Shown here in pieces: positions 1-5,114 of a DNA stretch of 6,609 bases; the stretch's first letter is position 1; every line of letters begins with the position of its first letter. Location of the stretch: assembly GCA_947446835.1 (NCBI GenBank), contig CANFHS010000132.1:1-6609 (forward strand), written 5' to 3'. Under the pieces are notes generated by a model that saw nothing but the letters and a program-made list of their open reading frames with translations, was not told where the DNA came from and searched no databases. The position numbers were made by a program, and so were the translations under genes. This DNA comes from Bacteriovoracaceae bacterium. Lineage in GTDB: Bacteria; Bdellovibrionota; UBA1018.

Positions 1-1
1 C

Positions 2-811
2 CCTGCCACCGAGGAAGCCATCCGGCAGCGCTCGCGGCTGGTGAGCAAGGTTTCGGCCGAACGGATCCGCGACGAGCTGACGCTCATGCTGACCGGGCCC
101 CGTTCAGCGCTGGCGGTGCAGCGGCTCGAGGCCCTGGGACTGATGGCGCACGTGCTGCCCGAAGTGCACCGCCTGGCCCAGATCACGGATTCCCCGGCCA
201 ACGAGCCCAAGGGTGGCAGCGTGTTCCAGCACACGGTCCGGGTGCTCGAGAGGCTGGATCGCCACGGGCCGGGACGGTCCGTCGAGCTGGGCTGGGCCGC
301 CTTGCTTCACGGGGTGGGCAAGGCCGTGGCCCATGACCGGAGCAGCGGCAAGAATTTCAACGGGCACGAGACCTGGGGAGCGCAGCTGGCCCACCGCATC
401 GGTGAGAGGCTCAGGCTTTCCCGCAGCGAGCTCGAGCAGGTGTCCTGGATGGTGGGAGAGCACCTCAAGTTCCGCGAGGTTTTCGAGATGCGCGAAGCGA
501 CGCTCCAGCGATTCATCCGCCAGCCGGGGTTCGCGGATCTCCTGGAGCTGCATCGGGCCGATGCCCTGGCCTCGGACGGCAACCTGGCGTTCCACGAGTT
601 CTGTTCGTCCAAGCTCAAGGAAGTCGAGGCATCGAAGGCCTCGGGCGCCGGGACCAAGCTCCTGAAGGGGGAGGACCTGGTCCAGCTGGGACTTCTGCCC
701 GGCCCAAGGTTTGCGCAGATCCTGCGCGAGGTCGAGGACCTGGCCCTGGAGCGCAAGCTGCTCACCAAGGAAGAGGCGCTCGAATACGTGCTGAAGCACT
801 TCGTCCGCTGA
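2..811 (+). CDS. cca: CCA tRNA nucleotidyltransferase, C-terminal part with HD domain (5' truncated by window edge)
   Basis: The reading frame is open from the first bases, and the residues before the first possible GTG (position 41) already fit the family (ATEEAIRQRSRLV, then VSAERIRDEL). The gene therefore starts upstream of the window, and the GTG at 41 is internal. VSxERIRxEL is the typical junction after the nucleotidyltransferase and RNA-binding parts of bacterial class II CCA-adding or poly(A) polymerases. The 269 visible residues hold the tRNA-binding region and an HD-type domain. The catalytic GS/DxD head lies outside the window. The family adds or repairs the 3' CCA end of tRNAs in the cytoplasm. 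The usual HD-domain ligands are visible as H77, H122, H154 and D187 (visible numbering), but the HD pair itself reads H103-G104 (LLHGVGK instead of LLHDIGK). The stop at 809-811 faces the stop of the NFACT gene 16 bp away, and no terminator is evident between them. A poly(A) polymerase assignment cannot be fully excluded without the N-terminus. Confidence 0.85.
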   Translation, partial: PATEEAIRQRSRLVSKVSAERIRDELTLMLTGPRSALAVQRLEALGLMAHVLPEVHRLAQITDSPANEPKGGSVFQHTVRVLERLDRHGPGRSVELGWAALLHGVGKAVAHDRSSGKNFNGHETWGAQLAHRIGERLRLSRSELEQVSWMVGEHLKFREVFEMREATLQRFIRQPGFADLLELHRADALASDGNLAFHEFCSSKLKEVEASKASGAGTKLLKGEDLVQLGLLPGPRFAQILREVEDLALERKLLTKEEALEYVLKHFVR

Positions 812-827
812 GGTCTGGAACTGCGGC

Positions 828-2330
828 CTAGTCCTGGCCCTGTTGCAGGCGCTTCAGGCGCGCGCTATCGGGTTCGATGAGCAGCGTCTTGTTGTTCGTG
901 TAGCTGGCTTCGGTCGAGTCCTTGATGCGTTTGACGTACTTCTTGAAGGTGTAGTCGACCTCGGTCTTGCCCCAGCTCTCACCCCCCGAGTAGTAGACCA
1001 CGAGGTTGGCGGCATCGAGGAGCGTCTCGAGCGGCGCGGACTTGCCCGAGTGCAAGGGGATCACCGCATGGGCCCCGGGTTTGCCGCGCACGTGCAGCCA
1101 GACATCGTTGCCGCGCGCGTGCCGGAAGGTCAGCTCCAGGTTCTCGTCGCGGGAGCGGCCCACGAGGATGGGAAACCCGTCGCGCGAGATGAAGGTCTTT
1201 CCAAGCCACGCGCCCGCGTGCTTGGGGCGCTTGGCGTCGGCGGGCCCCGCCGCGCGCACCGGAGTGCCGCCCAGGCGTTCCAGCTTTTCGAGGGCGGCCC
1301 AGTCGGGGAGCGCGGGGGGTGCCTCCAGCGCGCGCTCCAGTCGCGCGGCGGCCTCCGAGAAGCCCTGGGCGCGCAGGGTGGCCTCCTCCAGCCGGCGTTG
1401 CCGGCGGCGCGCCAGCTGGTAGAACTTCTCGACCTGGGCCTTGGGCTCCAGCTTGGGGTCGCAGGCCACGCGGATTTCCGCCCCCGACTCCCAGTCCACG
1501 AGCCTGCGGAATCGCTCGGAGGGCTTGGCCCCGGGCAGGGCCTCGAGCGGCGGCGGCGCATGCAGCTGGGCCTTGAGCAGATCGCCCTGGCGTTGCCAGT
1601 CGGCCTCGCGCGAAGCCTCCTGAGCCGCGGTTTCCGACTGCCGCTGCCGCTCGCGGGCCAGCTTGAGGGCATCGCGGAGGGCTTTTTGGGCGGCGCGAAG
1701 GCGGGTGTCGAAAGCTTCCGTCAGCAGCTCCTGCTCGACGGTCCGGGCAAAGATTTCGGTCGAATCGACCAGCTCGTGCCGGAGCGGCACCTCGGGAGGG
1801 GCACGGTCGCCCGCAGGAGCCGTATAGAAGCCGGGGGCCGCGCCCTCACGGATGGTGCGGCTGCGCGCCAGGATGGGCCAGGGGGCGTCCGCCGACTCGG
1901 GAAACCGCACCAGGAAGGCCTCGGGAAGCGCAGGGATCAGGACCAGGACCAGGCCAAGCTTCTGGCGTTCGGCCGAAAACCGCAGCACGATGATGCGTTC
2001 CCGGGGCAGCGCTTCGATCTTCTCCAGGCGCGCGCCCTTGAGGGTCTTGGAGGCTGCCAGGTCGAACGGGGAGCGCGTGCCTTCGGGGGCCGCACGGGGG
2101 CCCTTACCGGGGATGGCGAACAGGTAGGGGTGCCGGGCACGGATGCTGAAAAGCAGGGCGTGTTCGGACCGCCGGGATGTCAGGCGGATGGCCCATTCGC
2201 CTTTCAGGTAACCCGCGGCAAAGCGGGGACGCTCCGGGACGATGAAGCGGTCCACGAACGTGCCTTCGAGTTCGCCGCGGAGTTGTTCGACCAGGTGATG
2301 AATCTCGCGCCAGTTGAGGGTGGGCGTCAT
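828..2330 (-). CDS. NFACT-family protein (RqcH/Rqc2-like, 'fibronectin-binding' type), compact form
   Basis: The 500-residue product has the NFACT order: an NFACT-N region (about 1-165), a charged coiled coil (about 195-250 and 295-335, with the linker hallmark RQGDLLKAQL near 247) and a C-terminal NFACT-R domain (about 375-495). NFACT-R is clear from ISRDGFPILVGRSRDENLEL, GNDVWLHVRGKPGAH (407-421), TEVDYTFKKYVK and TNNKTLLIEP. Known relatives (bacterial RqcH, eukaryotic Rqc2/NEMF) bind 50S or 60S subunits with stalled peptidyl-tRNA and add C-terminal tails; older annotations call them fibronectin-binding proteins. The protein is shorter than RqcH (about 570 aa) because hardly anything sits between NFACT-N and the coiled coil, where RqcH has a helix-hairpin-helix domain. 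The DR pair important in RqcH appears as E111-R112, and the EIMGRHSN-like stretch is not recognisable. The ATG at 2330 is preceded by a modest AGGGA. The family call is firm, but tailing activity is uncertain. Confidence 0.88.
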   Translation of the reverse strand: MTPTLNWREIHHLVEQLRGELEGTFVDRFIVPERPRFAAGYLKGEWAIRLTSRRSEHALLFSIRARHPYLFAIPGKGPRAAPEGTRSPFDLAASKTLKGARLEKIEALPRERIIVLRFSAERQKLGLVLVLIPALPEAFLVRFPESADAPWPILARSRTIREGAAPGFYTAPAGDRAPPEVPLRHELVDSTEIFARTVEQELLTEAFDTRLRAAQKALRDALKLARERQRQSETAAQEASREADWQRQGDLLKAQLHAPPPLEALPGAKPSERFRRLVDWESGAEIRVACDPKLEPKAQVEKFYQLARRRQRRLEEATLRAQGFSEAAARLERALEAPPALPDWAALEKLERLGGTPVRAAGPADAKRPKHAGAWLGKTFISRDGFPILVGRSRDENLELTFRHARGNDVWLHVRGKPGAHAVIPLHSGKSAPLETLLDAANLVVYYSGGESWGKTEVDYTFKKYVKRIKDSTEASYTNNKTLLIEPDSARLKRLQQGQD

Positions 2331-2361
2331 GGGGTCCCTATGGTAGTCGCTTCAACCTATC
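2331..2361. promoter_or_regulatory. 31-bp divergent start region of the NFACT and RlmI-like genes
   Basis: The two start codons face away from each other with only 31 bp between them. On the minus strand an AGGGA lies a few bases before the NFACT ATG, and TACCAT (2345-2340, fitting a TAnnnT -10 pattern) lies just before that. On the plus strand no Shine-Dalgarno sequence precedes the ATG at 2362. The gap is too short for two full promoters with leaders. At least one promoter must therefore reach into the opposite coding region, or the transcripts must be nearly leaderless. The -10 reading is weak. Confidence 0.35.
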
Positions 2362-3627
2362 ATGGCATTGAAAACCGCTGTTTGGCGTCTGCAGTCCGGC
2401 CTCGATCGTCGTTTCCGGGCAGGGCATCCCTGGGTCTACTCGAACGAACTCCAGGGGAGCCCCAAAGGAATCGAGGCGGGGGCGCCGGTCGAGCTGCAGG
2501 ATGCCGGGGGCAAGTTCCTGGCGCGTGGCTTCGGCAACCCCTCGTCGTTGATCGCCTTTCGCGCGCTTTCGCGGAATCCCGACGAGGTCGAGCCCTGGAG
2601 CCTTGAAGCGTTGCGGTCCAAGCTGGAGTCGGCGGCCCTGCTGCGCCAGAGCCTGGGCTACAGCCAGTACAGCTACCGCCTGGTATTCGGCGAGGCCGAT
2701 GGGCTTCCAGGCCTGATCATCGACCGCTTCGTCCTGGAGGCCCAGCAGCCTGGCCAGGTCTTCGTGATCCAGGCCCACTCGGCCGGCGGGGACCGGATGA
2801 TCCCCCAGCTGGTGGAGGCCCTGGAGACCCTGACCGCGGGCAAGCGCGCGGGGATCGTGGTGCGGAACGATGTCGGTGTCCGCAAGCTGGAAGGCCTGGA
2901 GGAGCAGGAGCCCCGCGTGCTGCGCGAGGTTCCGGGCATCGACCTGTCGCGCTGCCGGATCCGGGTCAGGCCGGCCTGGGGCACCGATCCCACGATCTTC
3001 GAAGTGGACCTGGTGAACGGCCAGAAGACAGGCTTTTTCCTGGATCAGACCGCCAATGTCGCGCTCTGGGCCAACCTCTGGAAACCCGAGCTGCGCAAGA
3101 TCCGCATCCTCGACCTGTGCTGCTACGTGGGCCAGTGGGGCGCGCAGCTGACGCGCGCCTACCGCGCCCAGGGCATCGAGGTGGAGTTGACCGGCGTGGA
3201 CGCCTCCGAAACCGCGCTCGAGCTGGCGCGCAAGAACGTCGAGGCGCAGGGCGCGCGCTTCACGGCGATGAAAGGGGACATCCTCACCGACCTGACGGGC
3301 CTTGCGGACCGCTCGTTTGACCTGGTCATCGTGGATCCGCCGGCCTTGATCAAGGGCCGCAAGGCCATTCCCGCAGGCACCCACGCTTACCTGCAGGTCA
3401 ACACGCAGGCCTTCCGGCTGGTGGCGGAGCGGGGCGCGGTGGTGTCCTGCTCCTGCTCGGCGCTCCTGGAAGAAGAAAGCCTGCTGCAGCAGCTCTCGAA
3501 AGCCGCTTACCGGAACCGTCGCCAGGTGCGCTGGGTGGCGCGCGGCGGCCAGGCGCCCGATCACCCGGTGCTGGCCGAGTTCGGAGAAGGCCGTTACCTC
3601 AAGGCCTTCATGGGGGTCGTGTCGTGA
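2362..3627 (+). CDS. rlmI: RlmI-like 23S rRNA (cytosine-C5) methyltransferase
   Basis: The 421-residue product matches the RlmI/YccW type: an N-terminal PUA domain (about 5-80, with RFRAGHPWVYSNEL), a linker beta-domain with FGEADGLPGLIIDRF (109-123) and a class I SAM-dependent Rossmann domain. SAM-site motifs include NGQKTGFFLDQ (219-229), ILDLCCYVGQWG (249-260), GVDAS (278-282) and the catalytic-loop VDPPALIKG (324-332). VVSCSCS (360-366) supplies C363 and C365, where RlmI has its SCS cysteine. This supports m5C chemistry and argues against an RlmK-type m7G enzyme, which has the same fold but lacks this cysteine. The HPVLAEFGEGRYLK ending is also typical. E. coli RlmI (about 396 aa) methylates C1962 of 23S rRNA; the exact target here is inferred. 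The ATG at 2362 has no Shine-Dalgarno, but the PUA motif begins at the expected distance. The gene is first in a two-gene operon with the peroxidase. Confidence 0.85.
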   Translation: MALKTAVWRLQSGLDRRFRAGHPWVYSNELQGSPKGIEAGAPVELQDAGGKFLARGFGNPSSLIAFRALSRNPDEVEPWSLEALRSKLESAALLRQSLGYSQYSYRLVFGEADGLPGLIIDRFVLEAQQPGQVFVIQAHSAGGDRMIPQLVEALETLTAGKRAGIVVRNDVGVRKLEGLEEQEPRVLREVPGIDLSRCRIRVRPAWGTDPTIFEVDLVNGQKTGFFLDQTANVALWANLWKPELRKIRILDLCCYVGQWGAQLTRAYRAQGIEVELTGVDASETALELARKNVEAQGARFTAMKGDILTDLTGLADRSFDLVIVDPPALIKGRKAIPAGTHAYLQVNTQAFRLVAERGAVVSCSCSALLEEESLLQQLSKAAYRNRRQVRWVARGGQAPDHPVLAEFGEGRYLKAFMGVVS

Positions 3628-4085
3628 GTGGTCTGGCTGAAGGCAAGAAAGCTCCGGCTTTCACCGCAGTGACCGACGACGGCTCGAAGGTTTCCCTTTC
3701 GGAGCTGGCCGGCAAGACGGTGGTCCTCTATTTCTACCCCAAGGACTCGACGCCGGGGTGCACCCTGGAAGCCTGTGATTTTCGCGACTCGTTCGCCAAG
3801 CTGAAGCGGAAGGGCGTGGTCGTGCTGGGCGTCAGCCGGGATTCGGCCGAAAGCCATCGCAAGTTCAAGGAGAAGCATGAGCTGCCATTCCCGCTCCTGG
3901 TCGACGCGGATGGAAAGCTCTGCGAGCGCTACGGAGTCTGGAAGGAAAAGAGCCTTTATGGACGCAAGTTCATGGGCATCGAGCGCACCACCGTCGTGAT
4001 CGGCCCGGACGGAAAAATCGCGAAGCTCTACCCCAAGGTCAAGGTGAAGGGGCACGTGGCCCAGATCCTGGCCGATCTGGCCTGA
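3624..4085 (+). CDS. bcp: Thioredoxin-dependent thiol peroxidase (Bcp/PrxQ peroxiredoxin)
   Basis: The 153-residue product is a full-length atypical 2-Cys peroxiredoxin of the Bcp/PrxQ subfamily (E. coli Bcp is 156 aa). It reduces hydrogen peroxide and organic or lipid hydroperoxides with electrons from thioredoxin in the cytoplasm. Visible family marks are AEGKKAPAFT (5-14), VVLYFYPKDSTPGCT (33-47) with peroxidatic C46, resolving C51 five residues later as in E. coli Bcp (C45/C50), GVSRDS (74-79), FPLLVDADGK and the ERTTVVIGPDGKI strand. No signal peptide is present. Translation starts at a GTG whose last two bases share the TGA stop of the upstream methyltransferase gene (GTGA, 4-nt overlap), so the two are probably translationally coupled. 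A G-run (3612-3616) just upstream may assist. A likely terminator lies about 100 bp downstream. Confidence 0.93.
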   Translation: MSGLAEGKKAPAFTAVTDDGSKVSLSELAGKTVVLYFYPKDSTPGCTLEACDFRDSFAKLKRKGVVVLGVSRDSAESHRKFKEKHELPFPLLVDADGKLCERYGVWKEKSLYGRKFMGIERTTVVIGPDGKIAKLYPKVKVKGHVAQILADLA

Positions 4086-4112
4086 GACGGCGCGTCCTGT
4101 TCGATCCCAAGA

Positions 4113-4179
4113 CGTGCGGGAAGCACGAAGCCGTGCGGCTTGCATGGCCGGGTCGCCTTGTCCCGGCGCCGGCGGCGCC
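4113..4179 (+). repeat. Cluster of short dyads between bcp and the terminator
   Basis: Perfect inverted repeats follow one another here: CGTGC/GCACG (4113-4117 and 4123-4127, spacer 5), AAGCCG/CGGCTT (4128-4133 and 4136-4141, spacer 2), GCCGGG/CCCGGC (4147-4152 and 4162-4167, spacer 9) and GGCGCC/GGCGCC (4165-4170 and 4174-4179, spacer 3). The last two share three bases and so exclude each other as RNA stems. The block could be the folded 3' UTR of the rlmI-bcp transcript, a small RNA ending at the adjacent terminator, or activator sites for the sigma-54 promoter about 30-95 bp downstream. GC-richness makes short dyads easier to obtain by chance. Confidence 0.4.
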
Positions 4180-4181
4180 CT

Positions 4182-4204
4182 GAAGGGGCCAATTTCCCCT
4201 TTTT
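4182..4204 (+). terminator. Probable rho-independent terminator after bcp
   Basis: AAGGGG (4183-4188) pairs with CCCCTT (4196-4201) around a 7-nt loop, CCAATTT. A G-U pair can extend the stem, and the T-run 4200-4204 ends the structure. It lies about 100 bp after the bcp stop and just before the next promoter, which fits termination of the rlmI-bcp operon. The stem is short, so efficiency may be modest. Confidence 0.5.
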
Positions 4205-4206
4205 CC

Positions 4207-4222
4207 AGGCACGCGCATTGCT
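4207..4222 (+). promoter_or_regulatory. Sigma-54 (RpoN) -24/-12 promoter
   Basis: The sequence AGGCACGCGCATTGCT matches the RpoN consensus TGGCACG-N4-TTGCW at every fixed position except the first base. The invariant GG (4208-4209) and GC (4220-4221) are separated by exactly 10 bp. A start of transcription about 12 bp after the GC, near 4233, would give a leader of about 34 nt carrying the strong ribosome binding site of the secreted-protein gene. The site lies directly after the terminator of the previous operon. Dyads at 4113-4179 lie where enhancer-binding proteins often bind. Confidence 0.65.
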
Positions 4223-4251
4223 TGGATGGCGCGCGGTTCTGGAAAACACCA

Positions 4252-4258
4252 GGGGGAG
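4252..4258 (+). promoter_or_regulatory. Strong ribosome binding site deciding the start at 4267
   Basis: GGGGGAG is the clearest Shine-Dalgarno sequence in the window. Its spacing is 8 nt to the ATG at 4267, which opens the signal peptide, and 3 nt to an ATG at 4262 in another frame. The optimal spacing favours 4267. Confidence 0.7.
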
Positions 4259-4266
4259 ACAATGAA

Positions 4267-4728
4267 ATGGAAAGACCAGGGGTAGCGTTCGGTTTTCTTG
4301 TGGCGATGGTGCTGGCGATCCCGGGGAACGCCAGCGCCGATGAGACGGGCACGAGCGTGGATGTGGTGGGGGGCACGGTTCGTTTCGAGTCGCGCTCCAC
4401 TTATGTGCCATTGACCATCTGCGTGCCGGGGCAGGTTTGCCCCAAGCCCGCGCGGTACTGGGCGGTGGTCCTGGATGGCCAGGAGCAGAAGATCGAGATG
4501 GATCATCCCTTCGCGTTCGGCAGCGTGGCCGCGCCCCAGGAGGTGGAGTACCGGGGCGTGGTGATCCGGCCGGGCTCGCAGCTCAAGATCCGCGGCAAGC
4601 TCCAGAACGTGAGTGCCCATTACGCGTTCATTTCGGAGGTGCGCGAAATCCGCTTCGAGATGGACGCCCTTCCTCCCGAGGCTTCAGCCAGCGCGTCCCA
4701 GCCGGAGGCCGGCCAAGGCGAGCAGTAG
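4267..4728 (+). CDS. Small secreted protein of unknown function
   Basis: I do not recognise this family. The 153-residue product begins with a Sec signal peptide: a short charged MERPG, a hydrophobic stretch VAFGFLVAMVLAIPG, then NASA before DE, a good signal peptidase I site after residue 24. No lipobox cysteine is present. The mature part (about 129 aa) looks beta-rich, with alternating hydrophobic strands such as VDVVGGTVRFES, RYWAVVLDGQEQKIEM and VEYRGVVIRPGSQLKIRG. It has only two cysteines, C52 and C58 (ICVPGQVCPKPARY), which could form a disulfide in the periplasm. The C-terminal tail is low-complexity (Ala, Ser, Gln, Glu; about 137-153). The start at 4267 is chosen because of the GGGGGAG ribosome binding site and the signal peptide; an in-frame GTG at 4114 would run through the terminator and promoter. 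A sigma-54 promoter precedes the gene. Its last 45 bp overlap crcB on the opposite strand. Confidence 0.75.
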   Translation: MERPGVAFGFLVAMVLAIPGNASADETGTSVDVVGGTVRFESRSTYVPLTICVPGQVCPKPARYWAVVLDGQEQKIEMDHPFAFGSVAAPQEVEYRGVVIRPGSQLKIRGKLQNVSAHYAFISEVREIRFEMDALPPEASASASQPEAGQGEQ

Positions 4729-5043
4729 CCCGAGGAGCGGGCTTGCGGCCATGTAAATGAAGACCGGGAGCCGTTGGCCCGCCGCCCAGAGGCGGGCCCC
4801 TTCCAGGCAATAGGCCGAAAAGGTGGTGAAACCGCCCAGGAAGCCCACCAGGACGGCGGTTCTGAGCTCGACCGAAAGGCCGGGACGTCCGCCGATCCAG
4901 CCGGCCAGGAAAGCGCCGGCCAGGTTGATGGCCAAGGTGCCCCACGGGTACGGAGAGGCGAGGAACCGTTGGGCGAGCCAGCCCAGGCCCCAGCGCGAAA
5001 GGACCCCGACCATTCCCAATGCCGCAATCCAGGTGGTTTGCAT
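4684..5043 (-). CDS. crcB: CrcB/Fluc-type fluoride ion channel
   Basis: The 119-residue product is the normal length for CrcB (Fluc), a small four-helix inner-membrane protein that forms dual-topology dimers and lets fluoride leave the cytoplasm. Hydrophobic segments lie at about 4-24, 34-54, 62-82 and 93-115. Family motifs are the N-terminal GMVGVLSRW (the GGxxGAxxRY position), PWGTLAINLAGAFLAGWIGG (33-52) with the pore-facing N40, and GFLGGFTTFSAYCLEG (67-82), which carries the phenylalanines F72 and F75 of the TTFS box. The ATG at 5041-5043 places the first motif at the usual distance from the N-terminus. No clear Shine-Dalgarno is present; a perfect inverted repeat ends exactly at the start codon instead. 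No second crcB copy is adjacent, so a homodimer is expected. The 3' end overlaps the secreted-protein gene by 45 bp. Confidence 0.93.
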   Translation of the reverse strand: MQTTWIAALGMVGVLSRWGLGWLAQRFLASPYPWGTLAINLAGAFLAGWIGGRPGLSVELRTAVLVGFLGGFTTFSAYCLEGARLWAAGQRLPVFIYMAASPLLGLLLALAGLRLGRAG

Positions 5044-5062
5044 TCACGCCAGCCTAGCGTGA
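5044..5062 (-). promoter_or_regulatory. Inverted repeat abutting the crcB start codon
   Basis: Read on the minus strand, TCACGC (5062-5057) and GCGTGA (5049-5044) are perfect complements around a 7-nt spacer, TAGGCTG. The second arm ends at the base before the crcB ATG. As RNA the stem can gain a U-G pair, leaving the loop AGGCU. It may be a start-site hairpin or a protein-binding operator. The only Shine-Dalgarno-like bases (AGG) sit in the loop. Confidence 0.45.
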
Positions 5063-5096
5063 TTCCGCGGCCTGCGCCATCGACGGCTCCCGCGAA

Positions 5097-5113
5097 ACCG
5101 GGTAAGACCCGGT
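5097..5113 (+). promoter_or_regulatory. Inverted repeat abutting the start of the RlmL-like gene
   Basis: ACCGGGT (5097-5103) and ACCCGGT (5107-5113) form a perfect 7-bp dyad around AAG, ending one base before the ATG at 5115. No Shine-Dalgarno sequence is present. A stable hairpin here would occupy the ribosome-binding region of any transcript starting upstream. As DNA, the site lies in the 71-bp gap between crcB and this gene and could be an operator. Confidence 0.5.
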
Positions 5114-5114
5114 C

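Noticed and set aside
812..845. Terminator between the convergent CCA and NFACT genes
   Set aside because: Only a 4-bp GGCC/GGCC pairing is present, with no T-run on either strand.
843..2606. A 587-codon open frame on the plus strand, antisense to the NFACT gene
   Set aside because: It is a GC-rich shadow frame opposite a gene with clear NFACT motifs, it resembles no family and it runs across the divergent start region into the RlmI-like gene.
2338..3564. A 408-codon open frame on the minus strand, antisense to the RlmI-like gene
   Set aside because: It is a shadow of a gene with strong SAM-methyltransferase motifs, with no ribosome binding site or recognisable domain.
4108..4165. Cyclic-di-GMP (GEMM-I) riboswitch resemblance (GGGAAGCACGAAGCC followed by GGCCGGGTCGCC)
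   Set aside because: The 5' GGCAAACC segment and the GNRA-capped hairpin of that class are absent. The likeness is limited to short GC-rich words.
4114..4266. N-terminal extension of the secreted protein from a GTG at 4114
   Set aside because: It would translate through the terminator, the sigma-54 promoter and the ribosome binding site, and would bury the signal peptide inside the protein.
4262..4285. Seven-codon ORF (MKWKDQG) overlapping the start of the secreted-protein gene
   Set aside because: Its ATG is only 3 nt from the ribosome binding site, too close for efficient initiation. It is most likely incidental, although a decoy role cannot be excluded.
5044..5114. Fluoride riboswitch upstream of crcB
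   Set aside because: A GATGG occurs on the minus strand, but the paired CCAT, the AAACC-type pseudoknot segment and the downstream GCTGATG-like element are missing.
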